From a virus, in the IMG/VR virus record IMGVR_UViG_3300023174_000310, positions 1-41,973 of that record: a stretch of DNA of 41,973 bases; one strand, written 5' to 3'. Of this stretch, positions 22,201-31,575 are shown one piece after another. Under the pieces are notes generated by a model. It did not search any database. It saw nothing but the letters and a program-made list of their open reading frames with translations, and had not been told where the DNA came from. Within the stretch, counting starts at the first letter, position 1, and every line of letters begins with the position of its first letter. Both the position numbers and the translations under genes were made by a program.

Positions 22201-25200
22201 CAAAGAAAGTAAATTGAGTTAGGTATTGTCCAGCAATAGTTTGTGTTGTTTCGTATGCTTTATCTACAAAGAAACTACCAATTTTATTTTGTAAAATTTC
22301 AGTAGCTTCTTTATCGTTTTTAATTCGTTTTAAAAAGTCTACAATACTATTAACATTTCTATACATCTCAGCCATAGTAATGTTTTCTTCAAATAAAGAC
22401 GGTAAAACAAAGGCAATAGATTTTGCTTTATATCTATCTGAAAGATCAGATAATTCTATAAAGTTTTTTATAAAATCTGTTTGAGTATTAAGAAGCTGTT
22501 CTCCTGTTGGAGAAAACATTTTATAGTAGTTTGCTTGTAATAGTTCTTGTACTTTATCTGGAATTAACCAATAAGATAATGCTAGTAAGTTTGTATAATA
22601 ATCATCTTTATATGCAATAACCTCTTTTATTAAATCTTTAATGTCAGAGTCTACAAAATTACTTAAGCTTTCTACCTGTTCTCTATTTAATGTACCATCA
22701 TATAATTTTGTTACTAACTTTCGTTGTACTTCTCTTACACTAGTAGCATCTAAAGTTGTTTCTGCAATTATATCAGCAAGTAATTTAGATGGTGTATCAA
22801 CCGATGCTTTTTCCATTAAAGTTTCAAAAATAGAATCTATATAACTAGTGTAAGAAATACCATCAAAAGTTTTTCCAAGGTTCTGTGCTAATCTTGTTTG
22901 AACCCTCAATGAGTGTAATCCTAAAGAAGCTGAATTAGTAACAGTTCTATAATCAATTTCATCAGCTACTTCAATTAAACCATTAATAATATTATCTAGA
23001 TCATTAAATTCTGATTTTCTTATAATATTAGATAGTTTACCCCATACATCTTTAATAAACTTAAAGAATGGACTCATTACTCTTGTAAGTAAGCTTTGGT
23101 TTTCTAGTTTAGATATTGCTTCTACTGATCTAGAATAAACAAGGCTTTCAAACATATTTGCAAAAAATTCTGCTACATTTCCAAAAGAATAAACAAAATT
23201 ACCGTTTAAATTTCCCTTTTCAAACACTGCGTTATCAAGATCAGTAAAGAATCTTACTAAATCAAAATCTACATAATCTGAGTATGCTTTATATAATTCT
23301 ATTTGTTGATCAATATCTAATACGAATGAGTAGATATGACCCAGTTCGTGTAAAGCAACTTTAGTTATTAAGTGTGCTGTTTGGTTTGGTGTTAAAGAAC
23401 CAGCTTCAGCTCCTTTTACTATTTCATTAACAAATACAGAAAAACCAAATTTAATTTCTCTTACACCAGCATCCGGTAGTGCTTCACCATAGAGACCACT
23501 TTCACCAATTCTTTCTAAATAAGTTACTAGTTTAGTTGGATTTAGTTTTAAATTAGCAATAGCAGAAGCAATTAACTTTACTGTTTTTTCTTTAAGTTCT
23601 TTTGCAGCTTTAATATCAGTATGTGGGAAACTATTATCAAAATATTTTTGTAATACTTTTTCAAAATAATTTATAAGTTTTTCATGTTCTGGTGAAATTT
23701 TCTTAGCAAAAGAAATATCTGTAAATGCTTTTTGTGCTTTCTTTGTTTGAGCAGCATTTAATGATCTTGGTTTAGTCTTTCGATTAGCAAGAATAGCATT
23801 TTCTTTTTGCTTTAGTTTTCTAACTAATGGAGAATCTGTGTCTTTAACCTTTAGTGTTTCAGTTGGTTTTTCTTTACCAAAAAGATATTCACTTAATGCT
23901 TTTCTAAACTTTCTATTGAGATTTTTTTCTTCGTTAATACGACGATCAAAATCTTCTCTTGAAACATCTTTATATTTTTCAGCTAACTCTAAGAATTGAG
24001 TTTTCTTTTCATTGCTTAAAGTAGAGAAGCCTTTGTTTTCTTTTCCAATTAGATCTCGTTCTAGTTTTTGTAAATCGGCAATGTGTCGATTTAAGTTTAT
24101 TTCTTGATCTGTAAACCAAGTAGAGTCTTTGGCTGTTCTTCCACTTTCTTTTAATTGCTTAAGAACATCTAAAGATCTTGTTGCAAGTTCTTTTATTTTT
24201 CTAATCTTCAAATAAGGTTTTGGTTCAGCTTGAATAGTTTTAATATCTTCAGCTGTTGCTACAACTCTTAACCAATCCTTTTCATCTTTTATTTGATTAG
24301 CATCAATAGATCTCTTACCGTAATCTAAAATACTTTCTCCAGTAACCTTATTAAAGATTGGGGACTCTGGAGCAGAACCTAGCTTACCTGCTCTACCGTC
24401 TTCTTTAATTGTAGCAGAGTCAGCTGCTTTTTCAGCATCGCTAGCAATTCGTTCTAGTCTAGTAGGAACCTCTCCAGTAACTGGAGGCAATCCTTCTACC
24501 TCAACAGCTCTAATCTTAGCTTCATCTAAACTTAGTTTTGGTATTTCATAGATACCATCTTCTCTTCTAATATATACATTTTCAATAGTGTTTTGTTTTG
24601 CTGTTTCATCTATCTTTCTAATTTCATCTTCTCTAAACTTATACTTAGTACCTTCAATATCAATGTCTATTGTTCTAACACCTTCTACTGCTGGTACGGC
24701 TGTAATTGGATCTACTTTAGTTTCTTCAACAGCTAAGGTAGCAGTTTCAATAATAGCATCTTTTGTAAGTGGAGTTGGGCTAGTAACAATAGCATCAGTT
24801 CCTTCTGGTGTTTCTAAACGAGCAACGCCAGTTTCATCTGTTTTTTTAAATAGTTTATTTTTTAATTTACCAAGTCCTTGAGTTGCGCCATATAAACTTG
24901 TTCCAAATAGGAAACCTACAGTACCAGCAATAGCTAATTCTTTTTTAGAATACTCAAATTCATGGTCTGTTTGAAGACCAGTCATTGACATAGCTATTCT
25001 TGTTGTTTGGTCCTTTGCGCTTGCAATTGTATTTAATACAGCACCAGAACCACCAATATAACTAAGTCTTTTTAAATGACCCATCTTTTGCATAAAGCTT
25101 GGTAGTTCACCTGTTGCCAACGCGGTACTAATACTAAGTCCTTTTTGTACAGCTTGTAATGATTTTTGTAGTTTGATTGCTTTATTAGTATAACCAGCTG

Positions 25201-26512
25201 CCTTTAGTGCTGCAAGTCCACCCTTTGCTGCTGTTCCAAAACCAGCAGTAGCTACTGTGGCTGCAATACCAATTCCAATGTCTGGATCATTAACAGCAAT
25301 TGTTGGAAGATCGGTAATAAAGCCAATAATATCTCCAACAAAATTATCAAATAGTACACTATCTTTTTGGTATGCTTCTATTTTTTCTTGAAGAGTTGAT
25401 TTAAATACTTTATCCTGTAATATAAATAAAGCATGATCCTTATTGTTTGTTCCAATAAAATCAATACCATCAATACCCTTTTTTGATAAAGTTTCTTTTA
25501 CTTCTTTTGGTAGATTAAGTTGATTAAACCACTTTGCTCCATCAAAGTTTGGATCTTTTTTATCAATAAGCGTTTTAAGATCGTCCGCAATTGATCCAAC
25601 TCCCTGTTCAAAAATATCAAAACCGCTGTTATATTTTGCTAAAGATAATTGAATTGCTGATTGTTTAGCATATTCATCGTCTAAGTTATTTTTATATAGT
25701 GGGTTGTCAAATGCGGTATCAACCAAAGCACCAATAAGAGCGTTACCAGATAGATAACCACCTTCAGCTTGTGTAGATAACATCCATCTACTGATTGAGC
25801 CAGCATCTATAAATGCTTTATTTCTTTCCTTAAATTGTTCTAGTGTCATTGGTTCTGGTACTATATGTGATGGAATTTCTTTACCATCATACTTAATATC
25901 TACACCACCACTAGATGACCATGCTAGCTTGCCTTCTGCTGTTTTTGGAACACCTTCTTCATAGTAAGCAACTGGTTCATTATCATTACCAAGATTTACT
26001 TTAACAGCTTGCTTTGCTGCTTTAATTTGATTTAAATAATCATTATAATCCTTTTCAACCTGATCCATGTTTTCAATTAATGGGTTTTGAATCTTGAAAT
26101 AAGGACCACTCCAATATCCTCTCTTTGCTCTCTCTAAAGCAAATCTATCTACATCTCTGCCTAAGAAACCAGAACCAGCTCCTCCAGTTAATAGATAGTT
26201 TGCTTTTCTAAATTCCCAAAAATCATCATTGTTTGGTTTTTTAATTGACCAATTTTCCTTTGAACTAATAGCCTGTAGATTAGTATCAGGCATTACACCA
26301 TAACGCTCTGCTTCAGCTCCTTCTAGTGTATTAAAAGTAAATGGAGCTGTTAAGGTTTGCCAGTTATTAAAGAAAGACCTACCAAACATTACTGGAGCAG
26401 TTGCTGTAAAGTAAAGTTCTGGTAGTTCTTGTTCTGGTTTATAGTTAACACTTGGACCTAGTTGAAAATTAAAATTATTTAAACCATCAATGTTGATTTT
26501 TTCTGTACTCAT
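16205..26512 (-). CDS. Giant internal virion/polyvalent protein: zincin and sigma-like domains
   Basis: A single 3435-residue frame, the last late gene, in the place of T7 gp16. Visible parts in order: a hydrophobic Gly/Ala segment near 410-435 and another near 525-550; charged coiled coil; a zincin metallopeptidase with HELGH at 1055-1059 and a downstream NVAEFFANMFE that would supply the third zinc ligand; a segment near 1655-1830 resembling sigma-70 regions 2 and 4; a Pro/Lys-rich linker near 2030-2110; long helical regions; and a hydrophobic C-terminal segment near 3190-3215. Giant phage proteins with such metallopeptidases are called polyvalent proteins (Iyer, Aravind and colleagues). 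It is probably ejected with the DNA. AAAGG precedes the ATG. Confidence 0.9.
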   Translation of the reverse strand: MSTEKINIDGLNNFNFQLGPSVNYKPEQELPELYFTATAPVMFGRSFFNNWQTLTAPFTFNTLEGAEAERYGVMPDTNLQAISSKENWSIKKPNNDDFWEFRKANYLLTGGAGSGFLGRDVDRFALERAKRGYWSGPYFKIQNPLIENMDQVEKDYNDYLNQIKAAKQAVKVNLGNDNEPVAYYEEGVPKTAEGKLAWSSSGGVDIKYDGKEIPSHIVPEPMTLEQFKERNKAFIDAGSISRWMLSTQAEGGYLSGNALIGALVDTAFDNPLYKNNLDDEYAKQSAIQLSLAKYNSGFDIFEQGVGSIADDLKTLIDKKDPNFDGAKWFNQLNLPKEVKETLSKKGIDGIDFIGTNNKDHALFILQDKVFKSTLQEKIEAYQKDSVLFDNFVGDIIGFITDLPTIAVNDPDIGIGIAATVATAGFGTAAKGGLAALKAAGYTNKAIKLQKSLQAVQKGLSISTALATGELPSFMQKMGHLKRLSYIGGSGAVLNTIASAKDQTTRIAMSMTGLQTDHEFEYSKKELAIAGTVGFLFGTSLYGATQGLGKLKNKLFKKTDETGVARLETPEGTDAIVTSPTPLTKDAIIETATLAVEETKVDPITAVPAVEGVRTIDIDIEGTKYKFREDEIRKIDETAKQNTIENVYIRREDGIYEIPKLSLDEAKIRAVEVEGLPPVTGEVPTRLERIASDAEKAADSATIKEDGRAGKLGSAPESPIFNKVTGESILDYGKRSIDANQIKDEKDWLRVVATAEDIKTIQAEPKPYLKIRKIKELATRSLDVLKQLKESGRTAKDSTWFTDQEINLNRHIADLQKLERDLIGKENKGFSTLSNEKKTQFLELAEKYKDVSREDFDRRINEEKNLNRKFRKALSEYLFGKEKPTETLKVKDTDSPLVRKLKQKENAILANRKTKPRSLNAAQTKKAQKAFTDISFAKKISPEHEKLINYFEKVLQKYFDNSFPHTDIKAAKELKEKTVKLIASAIANLKLNPTKLVTYLERIGESGLYGEALPDAGVREIKFGFSVFVNEIVKGAEAGSLTPNQTAHLITKVALHELGHIYSFVLDIDQQIELYKAYSDYVDFDLVRFFTDLDNAVFEKGNLNGNFVYSFGNVAEFFANMFESLVYSRSVEAISKLENQSLLTRVMSPFFKFIKDVWGKLSNIIRKSEFNDLDNIINGLIEVADEIDYRTVTNSASLGLHSLRVQTRLAQNLGKTFDGISYTSYIDSIFETLMEKASVDTPSKLLADIIAETTLDATSVREVQRKLVTKLYDGTLNREQVESLSNFVDSDIKDLIKEVIAYKDDYYTNLLALSYWLIPDKVQELLQANYYKMFSPTGEQLLNTQTDFIKNFIELSDLSDRYKAKSIAFVLPSLFEENITMAEMYRNVNSIVDFLKRIKNDKEATEILQNKIGSFFVDKAYETTQTIAGQYLTQFTFFEDVLNNIAEYTGITIDHKLYQSTENLILSGIEERFAREFVFNDNIIVTKLSRNPNQPHGIKDFDTLINALLDTTTENSIIKYLLETYMKDTEVGKVFSLQPVFQRLETDKAFEAQLLNAAKENPDIDGFAKALSGLLVDEKKKKIKKERKLVEKVVEVPDKQEEVKIPDTYITEDIGQIKDADTFVTMIGEVVTKTVSTKKEREAGVSGLKVTAKTKLGASIRKYLKDNWSGIKTESVEDLVQKVIEKILMNRDKVNAALSQMTTEKEKFNYAFGFANNVAKEAAVKQKRKAQKVSYGLVREDGKEINIPDARIAVESSKPISKEQAETVLSIVTQTTLSPNVKDIVSKYLIAKQNNPEVTDKGIAKLLGITDKQVMNAKAALRKQVQQIDGEIKLVNDEVRPTSLTENITETAKAVLAKKSDAILSGEEKPKVVSLEEARAKLEASRKIRTNIEAAISKETTELPVAMPEVKTEVGETVMFVSGETKDDSIKGGSVLLPEDKVTVSADKTEPIFVSTTKVKSTTRTLTLVLDKPDIISALEATPEERFSDFGLEKDILISIVKESETPETTLIDILKEQNIDLVSFMKKEKTVAVVPTKEGVVKKETTLDTTSRLPVIRKPIEPPVADDPKVIIDKPVVNPEKLPVDMDPKTGRTPATDPKIKAGKAETVVLNDVDKFDAQMMAGESLLRNSGTDPKFVKILLLNFHRITSGLRENLGKKIETIPDQFLHFLDKVYNIYSTISNINQEKFGTRFETINNIFWSYYDIEIAKELDARSTPTEQISVKTMDQILDFAKAKTDQAIASYNARYGTELPEFTRPPSPHDFVFSADNITLNYPDKVRMKKGSYAAQTYAGAKVKVDIESAKRDLGLGVLIDIEPEKLPPTQGILINFLNNLATEHTEVFRSTNWIASLFRGSEKTNRNAFRKTLSWMSGLTSFATGEGKTLRSMNNLLRWLSSMAENGKVMTHQLVKSGTHAFKTWEGVANQVQRSKRALITLNRDLAIQTGDLRVMQAVELEIVKSLVSTKRPLQRADIQTAVLAINSAAQPAYIDAVFTSAKNLRDETIRRNKFILDLENSTEWISIKDDAGNPVPAENYFALTFDRDKVTKNDRTQIVDEMVRVRKDTIRNDETLDRSIMLAMGWLWDTESNPLTNRGKEGRDQLHIGETGFDADTLSRLEAKAGNRRYAPGTDLKKIPEIRREADTKFFSYEDPATGQIVICAIPEKVDDLSPRDLARYMETVDGVTTHIADQWKANFGNTKPVLQVMMEELLAFKLREGNYHRYIQKPEMGDNAFLQLFGKGGDNQGFAVKNLDWKEVFNSPLIKDIIRTNPLAAYDNLINHRGFELLVQAELDRMLGVKGVRIYELFDAASKLLMRMAGSNESLQKDLQGGMKRLAEDYAEYAGRNPRIMSAYGETGEQLSRSAGGILRATSGQGWGLRSTAESFINVITALPEVGIKETINNAFGVFKMFLDRRPSEALKQQAFLTVHGIRSYLSEIEDRYLQTNSVSGVPSLNDSWWKRLTKTREDSNKLTAALETIGNLGVEVGSVKYITGISKHFALGRFTQRNAKYIVNGAALRLLALMENPANKAELERLQALSITSEKADRQLAALQKKLAREAGFGGNWDHALTFMRFRLLDADKLKALKYIMEQTGTNKNGVFNLTALQAKVDAYMTGPIGPIPKEVLDEAFSDFVYALETQISTDGLISESRGLNKDISITSKTGIGRFIRSLLQWSQSFKSGVLENLQLKKPTVVLAEIVILYSALTYMSELIIDWLNGRDVKDIKEELKDPSTSVFRMASTLPVFGSLSGLFSGTLATFSELTGGTYKGFSNPISPPAFSVLNAYVSKAMGSGKELLARGGEMSKEEMIAKFGDIIPYNITFNKSPVAVPARLLQELEVIDENNSLNKYLKLIQKGKNKYINKPENVTSNHNIVPVQSREIENKLKDNRARYLEETNKFLQDRKNSIQRPITYTNNKGVSTDLANLLKDMSNNQ

Positions 26513-26553
26513 ATGTTACCTTTCTGGGAACTTGTGTGCCATGAATAAGTAGA

Positions 26554-29500
26554 TTAAACTTTATTTGGATTGTGAATACGATTCATATTGCTCATTAGCT
26601 CATTTACTCTTTGCTCATAAAAAATTAAGGGATTGTTATAATTCCAATTACCTTTTGAATCTCTTTGTGGTTTTTCTTCCGACTTAGTAAAGAACTTAGT
26701 ACGCATTAGTTCTTTTTTAGTTTTACGAGCATCTTCTTCAGCTTTAACAAGATCGGGGTGATCTTTATTTAATTGCATATATAATTTATCATCACTACCA
26801 TCAAGAGGTCTTCCAAGTTTTAGTTCTATTTCTTTAGTGTATTTTTCAAATAAAACTCTTGCTTTTACTCTAGAAATAATAGCGTTGTATATAATGTCTA
26901 ATTCATCTTTTGGTATTTGTCCTATTTCTAAATCAAAAGCTTGATATTCCTTTTTTAGATATTTTAAATTTCGTTCATCAAACTTTTCTGAAAGTTCTGT
27001 ACCTTGTACCCAAAGCTGTCCTTCTTTTTCTCTTCTTTTTACAAGACCGCCTTGAATTTCTTTTTTACCCGTTTCTTTATTTAATCCCTTATTATATAAT
27101 TTAAGTGCTTTTGGTACATCAACAAAATTTTCTTTATCTGATAATGCTTTTGTTATTGTTTCAAAATTTGGTTTACCATAAAAATATTCACCATAATTAT
27201 ATGCAAACGAAACAATAGCAGCTTGTTGGTTTTCATTCATATCATTCCAAGTTGGTATTCTTTTTTCTAAAGTTGGAATAATATCATTATAAATTTTATA
27301 ATTAGCCATATCAACAGCTTCTTCTTCTGTTACAGTATCTCCCTTTTTTACTGTAGTACCATCTGAATATCTTGTTGTTCCGTAACCAATAGTCCAAACA
27401 CCGCCATTATCTTGATATGCCTGTAGTTTTAAACCTTCTCCAGCTCCCTTTTTATCTCCTAATATTTGCCACCATATATCACCTTGTTTATCACTAACAG
27501 CACCGGGAGATATTTGTTTTGTTTGTTTTTCTCCAGTAAAGAAATCTCTAATTGTTCCAATTGCCCCACCATACTTGAAATTAGGATCACTAGTAAATGT
27601 TTGTTCTTTTACTACTGGTACTTTTTCCCAAGATAATGTATCATAGTTCCATTCCATCTTTGTTTGTGGGGTAGTTTCTTGTTTTTTTATCTCTGCTTGT
27701 TTAATAGCTTGTGCCATTAACTTGGTTGGTGTAATTGTAATTCTATCTTGAATACCTTTTAAGATATCGTTATTACTAGAATCTATTGGTGGTAAATTTG
27801 GAACGCTTGTTTGTGCGTTATTTAAGAACTGTTTTGTAGATAGAGTTACATCTGCTAAAGTAACAATAAATTGTTTTCCTTTTGCTTTTTCAAATAATGC
27901 AGCAGATGTTTCATCTGTTAACAGGGCTGAATATAATTCAACAGCTTGTTGCTGATTTAAACCCATATTTTGTTGTGCGTTCTTTACTAAGAAAGGCATC
28001 TCGGATTGTAATGCCATTCTAAATTCTGCAATTGTATCCATACTAGAATCTTGACCAACAAAAATAGAATCTTTACTAGTATTTCTATTTGGTGTTTTTA
28101 ATAAACTATCTTTAATTTCAACAACTAATTCATCTTTAGTTTTTGGTGCAACAAAGTAATCAATCTGATTCTGTACGGTTTTTGGACTAGTTGTTAGTTT
28201 AATCTGATTTGGGTTTGTTCCACTTTGTAGACTATTTGCCCATACATTAAAATCAGAAGCAGGACCATAAATATCTATTGCTCCGCTTTCGTCTTTAATA
28301 TCAGAAAAGAATGACATAGACTGTCCATTTACTGGGTTAATAAATGAACGCCCATTTTTCATTTCAATTGGTATTACTGTTGAGTCTGTTAATAGCTCTC
28401 CTACTCCATCTTTATTATAGAGTGGAATGCTTGTTAAAACCATATCTACTCTGGCTTCACCCATAGTTTTATTTCTATAGGCTCCTTTTGATTCAGATAG
28501 GTTTGGAGTCCAGCCCCATTGATCTGCTGTTGGAATTGCTTCCATAGCGGTATAAAAAGATTTTTGAATTTCTTCTTCGGTTTGTGGTCTTACTCCACCA
28601 TTAAACTTAGTCAATACTTGGTCGCTAGATGCAAAAGCAAGCTTATAAATAGTTGCCTTGTTTGGACCAGCGTCATAAATTTGACCAGTACTTGGATTAG
28701 TTCTTTCAATATGAATTGTAGACACTAATCGTTGTAGTTTATCTACTGGGAATAAGGTTCTTTGTTGAGAAAATGATTCGTCAATACTACTAGCAATAAC
28801 TCCTGTATAGCCACTAACATCACCTTCTAAATTAGTCATTGCTAGTTGAGAAGCATAACCAAGTTTCAATTCCCCAGTTGAACCATCATTTAAAGATTCT
28901 TTTATTGATTTTGGTAATAGTTGGTTTTGTTTTAATTGTTGTAAAGTTCTTTTTGTTGGCTCTGGTCTAAAAATAGAATTTGGAGATACTAAGCCAGTAC
29001 GAGTAAATCTTGGATTATTGTTTGCATCTACACCTTTGATTGTATAGGTGGATGGTGTTAATAAAGAAGATACAATAATATTTTGAGATATTTTTTCTCG
29101 CTCATCCTTGTTTAACTCTTGGTCTGGTGTAATATAAAAAGATAAACCAGACATATAGGCTTCTCTAATATCTCTATTTTCTCTTAGAGTTTGGTTTAAA
29201 TTATCTTGTGTAATATTTAATCCAGATGTTTTTAATTGATCAATAAAGAAGGATGAATATGAGTTTTCTAATGAAGTATACTTACTACCAATACCGCTAA
29301 CACCAGCCTGTTGACTTAATGATGTTCGTGTTGACATTGCTTTTGTTAGTGCACCCATTGTTTCTAGGTTTGTTTTACTAACAAGTTGTAATACTTCACC
29401 ACTTGATTTGTTTGTATTTCTTGAAAGATATCTAATAATTCTAAGTCTATTCATTCCCTCTTCAGAAATATTACTATCTTGAGTTTGCATATACTCAAAA

Positions 29501-30528
29501 GATTCGTCACTAATTTGTGGAGCAATGTGATAAAACATATCAAATGTTTTTGGATTTTCTGTTCCTAAAGAAGGAGCTGAAGCTAGAGCAGTAGCAAGTC
29601 TTTTAAATTGATCTGGTACTTGAATACCTGCTTGTGGATAATATTCTTGAACATATTGTGCATATTGTTGTTTTCTAATATCTTCAGGAAGCTCCATAAA
29701 CCTATTATTATCAATTAATGTAATTCCAGTATTTGGATCTTGCTTAATAATTAAACTTTTATCTTGAAGTAAATCTGCTTGTTCTTTTGGCAATAGGATT
29801 TGTTTTAATCCCGGTTCGTTTTGATCTACTACTTGATTGTACTTCTTTTGTGCATCTGTTGGTTGAACTTTACCAAGCTTGCCATTATTAAAAGCATTTG
29901 CTAGATTCATTTGTTCATTCATAGTTAGCAAAGCATCTCTTTGAACTCTTTCTCCTGCTTCTGCTAATGACTTATAACCTTTTCTAGCGTTATCAATTAC
30001 ATCAAACCACCTACTACCAAAACCATCATACTTAAAAGATTCATTTGATTTATAGTTTCCATTTGCATCCTTAACAAATAAAGGATTTTCAAATTCAAAT
30101 ACACTATTTATTTTTTCGGCAGCTTCATTTTGTTGCTTATAAAACCCATCTTGTATATTGTTTATACCGCTTACTGCACCATCTGATGCAAAGTCAGAAG
30201 GCAGTCCTTGTTGTTTTTTGTTTGAGTATGAGTCATATACTTTAGTTTCAGCATCATAAATAATATCAGAAATTTCAGCACCCTTTTTTTGGATATTATA
30301 TTCTAATACTCTTGGAAGGATATTACCAGCTACTTCAAATGCTTTTGCTCCAACACCATACCAATCAAAAGCACTAGTATCAATACCACCAATCATTTCT
30401 CTTGGAGCGGCCATAGATACTTCACCTTCTTTTACAAAGGTAGCTCCTGCAATTTGTTCCTGAACTTTTGGTGCTTGTATATTTACTTGGTCTGGATTAA
30501 TTATAAAATTATTTGGTGTTGGGGGCAT
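26554..30528 (-). CDS. Internal virion protein with GH24 lysozyme domain
   Basis: A 1324-residue protein. Residues about 1015-1175 form a T4-type (GH24) lysozyme: Glu1031 in GEGLKL, Asp1040 in AYQDNGG and Thr1046 in VWTIGYGT have exactly the 9- and 6-residue spacing of T4 lysozyme Glu11, Asp20 and Thr26. The domain should cut peptidoglycan during DNA entry, as the transglycosylase of T7 gp16 does. The N-terminal 1000 residues are mostly helical and Gln/Asn-rich with no recognised domain; the C-terminal 150 are charged helices. It overlaps the upstream gene by 20 nt and precedes the giant gene. AAGGAG precedes the ATG. Confidence 0.93.
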   Translation of the reverse strand: MPPTPNNFIINPDQVNIQAPKVQEQIAGATFVKEGEVSMAAPREMIGGIDTSAFDWYGVGAKAFEVAGNILPRVLEYNIQKKGAEISDIIYDAETKVYDSYSNKKQQGLPSDFASDGAVSGINNIQDGFYKQQNEAAEKINSVFEFENPLFVKDANGNYKSNESFKYDGFGSRWFDVIDNARKGYKSLAEAGERVQRDALLTMNEQMNLANAFNNGKLGKVQPTDAQKKYNQVVDQNEPGLKQILLPKEQADLLQDKSLIIKQDPNTGITLIDNNRFMELPEDIRKQQYAQYVQEYYPQAGIQVPDQFKRLATALASAPSLGTENPKTFDMFYHIAPQISDESFEYMQTQDSNISEEGMNRLRIIRYLSRNTNKSSGEVLQLVSKTNLETMGALTKAMSTRTSLSQQAGVSGIGSKYTSLENSYSSFFIDQLKTSGLNITQDNLNQTLRENRDIREAYMSGLSFYITPDQELNKDEREKISQNIIVSSLLTPSTYTIKGVDANNNPRFTRTGLVSPNSIFRPEPTKRTLQQLKQNQLLPKSIKESLNDGSTGELKLGYASQLAMTNLEGDVSGYTGVIASSIDESFSQQRTLFPVDKLQRLVSTIHIERTNPSTGQIYDAGPNKATIYKLAFASSDQVLTKFNGGVRPQTEEEIQKSFYTAMEAIPTADQWGWTPNLSESKGAYRNKTMGEARVDMVLTSIPLYNKDGVGELLTDSTVIPIEMKNGRSFINPVNGQSMSFFSDIKDESGAIDIYGPASDFNVWANSLQSGTNPNQIKLTTSPKTVQNQIDYFVAPKTKDELVVEIKDSLLKTPNRNTSKDSIFVGQDSSMDTIAEFRMALQSEMPFLVKNAQQNMGLNQQQAVELYSALLTDETSAALFEKAKGKQFIVTLADVTLSTKQFLNNAQTSVPNLPPIDSSNNDILKGIQDRITITPTKLMAQAIKQAEIKKQETTPQTKMEWNYDTLSWEKVPVVKEQTFTSDPNFKYGGAIGTIRDFFTGEKQTKQISPGAVSDKQGDIWWQILGDKKGAGEGLKLQAYQDNGGVWTIGYGTTRYSDGTTVKKGDTVTEEEAVDMANYKIYNDIIPTLEKRIPTWNDMNENQQAAIVSFAYNYGEYFYGKPNFETITKALSDKENFVDVPKALKLYNKGLNKETGKKEIQGGLVKRREKEGQLWVQGTELSEKFDERNLKYLKKEYQAFDLEIGQIPKDELDIIYNAIISRVKARVLFEKYTKEIELKLGRPLDGSDDKLYMQLNKDHPDLVKAEEDARKTKKELMRTKFFTKSEEKPQRDSKGNWNYNNPLIFYEQRVNELMSNMNRIHNPNKV

Positions 30529-31564
30529 TTACATCTCCTTGAAATAAATCTTTATATTGATTTAAAGCCATATATAAAGTTTTCATTATATCCTTTTCGT
30601 TTTTTATACGACCGCTGTTAATTTCTCCCATCATACCTCTCTCAATTAGAGTTTGATATTCTGGTTTTGCAAACATAGAAAAAGCCTCATTCCACTTATC
30701 TGGTGTTAGTGAACCAGTTTCAAGCATATTGGCAGCAACACCTTCTGATGCTTTATTATCTAAGTTTATTTTAGCTCGTTGATTTGCAACATTAGTTTTA
30801 ACAAAGTTTTTAATAAACTCTGGTGCTAGCTCATCAACCATAAGTTGTTCATCTGTATTTGGAGTTCCATATGGATCTTGTGGAAACACTTGAGATCTAT
30901 CTTCCAAATCAAAAGCTGGAGTAAAAACACCATCTTTATTTGCTACACCAAAACGTCCGTTTATTGCATTAGATACATCTAAAAGATTCATTCTTTCTAG
31001 TTTTAATAAATCTTCAATATGAGCATCTTCTGATACATCGGGATCTAATTCTTTAGGAGTCAGTTGTTTAAGTCTTTTACTAAGATCATCTTTATAAACT
31101 TGCTTTGCTTTATTAAGATTAATATCTGCGTTTCTAGTTGAGAAGTTTTGAAGATCATCTTTAAATTCTTCTATCATCCACTTTGGCCATCTTGAAACTT
31201 TATCTCTTAAGAAATGTTCTTTTTCAGTTGGACTTTGAAACATTTCCATTTCTCTTTCTGTTCTAGAAATAAGTTCTTCTTTAGCTTTGGATTCTCCGTC
31301 TGGGTGTAACTCAAGATACTTTTTCCAATACTGTTCTTTTATTTTATCTGTTGGTAATGGAAGGTCTTTTGTTGCTTGTAACCAAGTATTAAAAAACTCT
31401 TGTTTATTATTTGGGTACATTTGTTTAATACTGGCTTCAATTTTTTCTAGTTTGTTTTTAGTTTGGTCAGCTCTTATATCTGAAAATCTTTTACTATTAG
31501 TTTTTCCAGTATAAGTTGTGCCTTCAGCTATTTGTTGTAGTTTGTTTAGTTTATCAGTATTCAT
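30509..31564 (-). CDS. Probable internal virion protein (gp15-position)
   Basis: A 351-residue product starting MNTDKLNKLQQIAEGTTYTG; the ATG at 31562-31564 follows GAGAGATAAA, and the longer frame overlaps the 245-aa gene. It is highly charged and helical throughout, with repeated Lys/Glu heptads and no membrane segment. Position between the gp14-like protein and the lysozyme-bearing virion protein suggests part of the inner core or ejection machinery. No direct family match is recognised, so the role is inferred from gene order. Confidence 0.7.
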   Translation of the reverse strand: MNTDKLNKLQQIAEGTTYTGKTNSKRFSDIRADQTKNKLEKIEASIKQMYPNNKQEFFNTWLQATKDLPLPTDKIKEQYWKKYLELHPDGESKAKEELISRTEREMEMFQSPTEKEHFLRDKVSRWPKWMIEEFKDDLQNFSTRNADINLNKAKQVYKDDLSKRLKQLTPKELDPDVSEDAHIEDLLKLERMNLLDVSNAINGRFGVANKDGVFTPAFDLEDRSQVFPQDPYGTPNTDEQLMVDELAPEFIKNFVKTNVANQRAKINLDNKASEGVAANMLETGSLTPDKWNEAFSMFAKPEYQTLIERGMMGEINSGRIKNEKDIMKTLYMALNQYKDLFQGDVNAPNTK

Positions 31565-31575
31565 TTTATCTCTCT

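Noticed and set aside
28519-28728. Plus-strand ORFs inside the long late genes
   Set aside because: Many frames of 60-120 codons appear opposite the virion genes; all are shadows without ribosome sites or plausible proteins.
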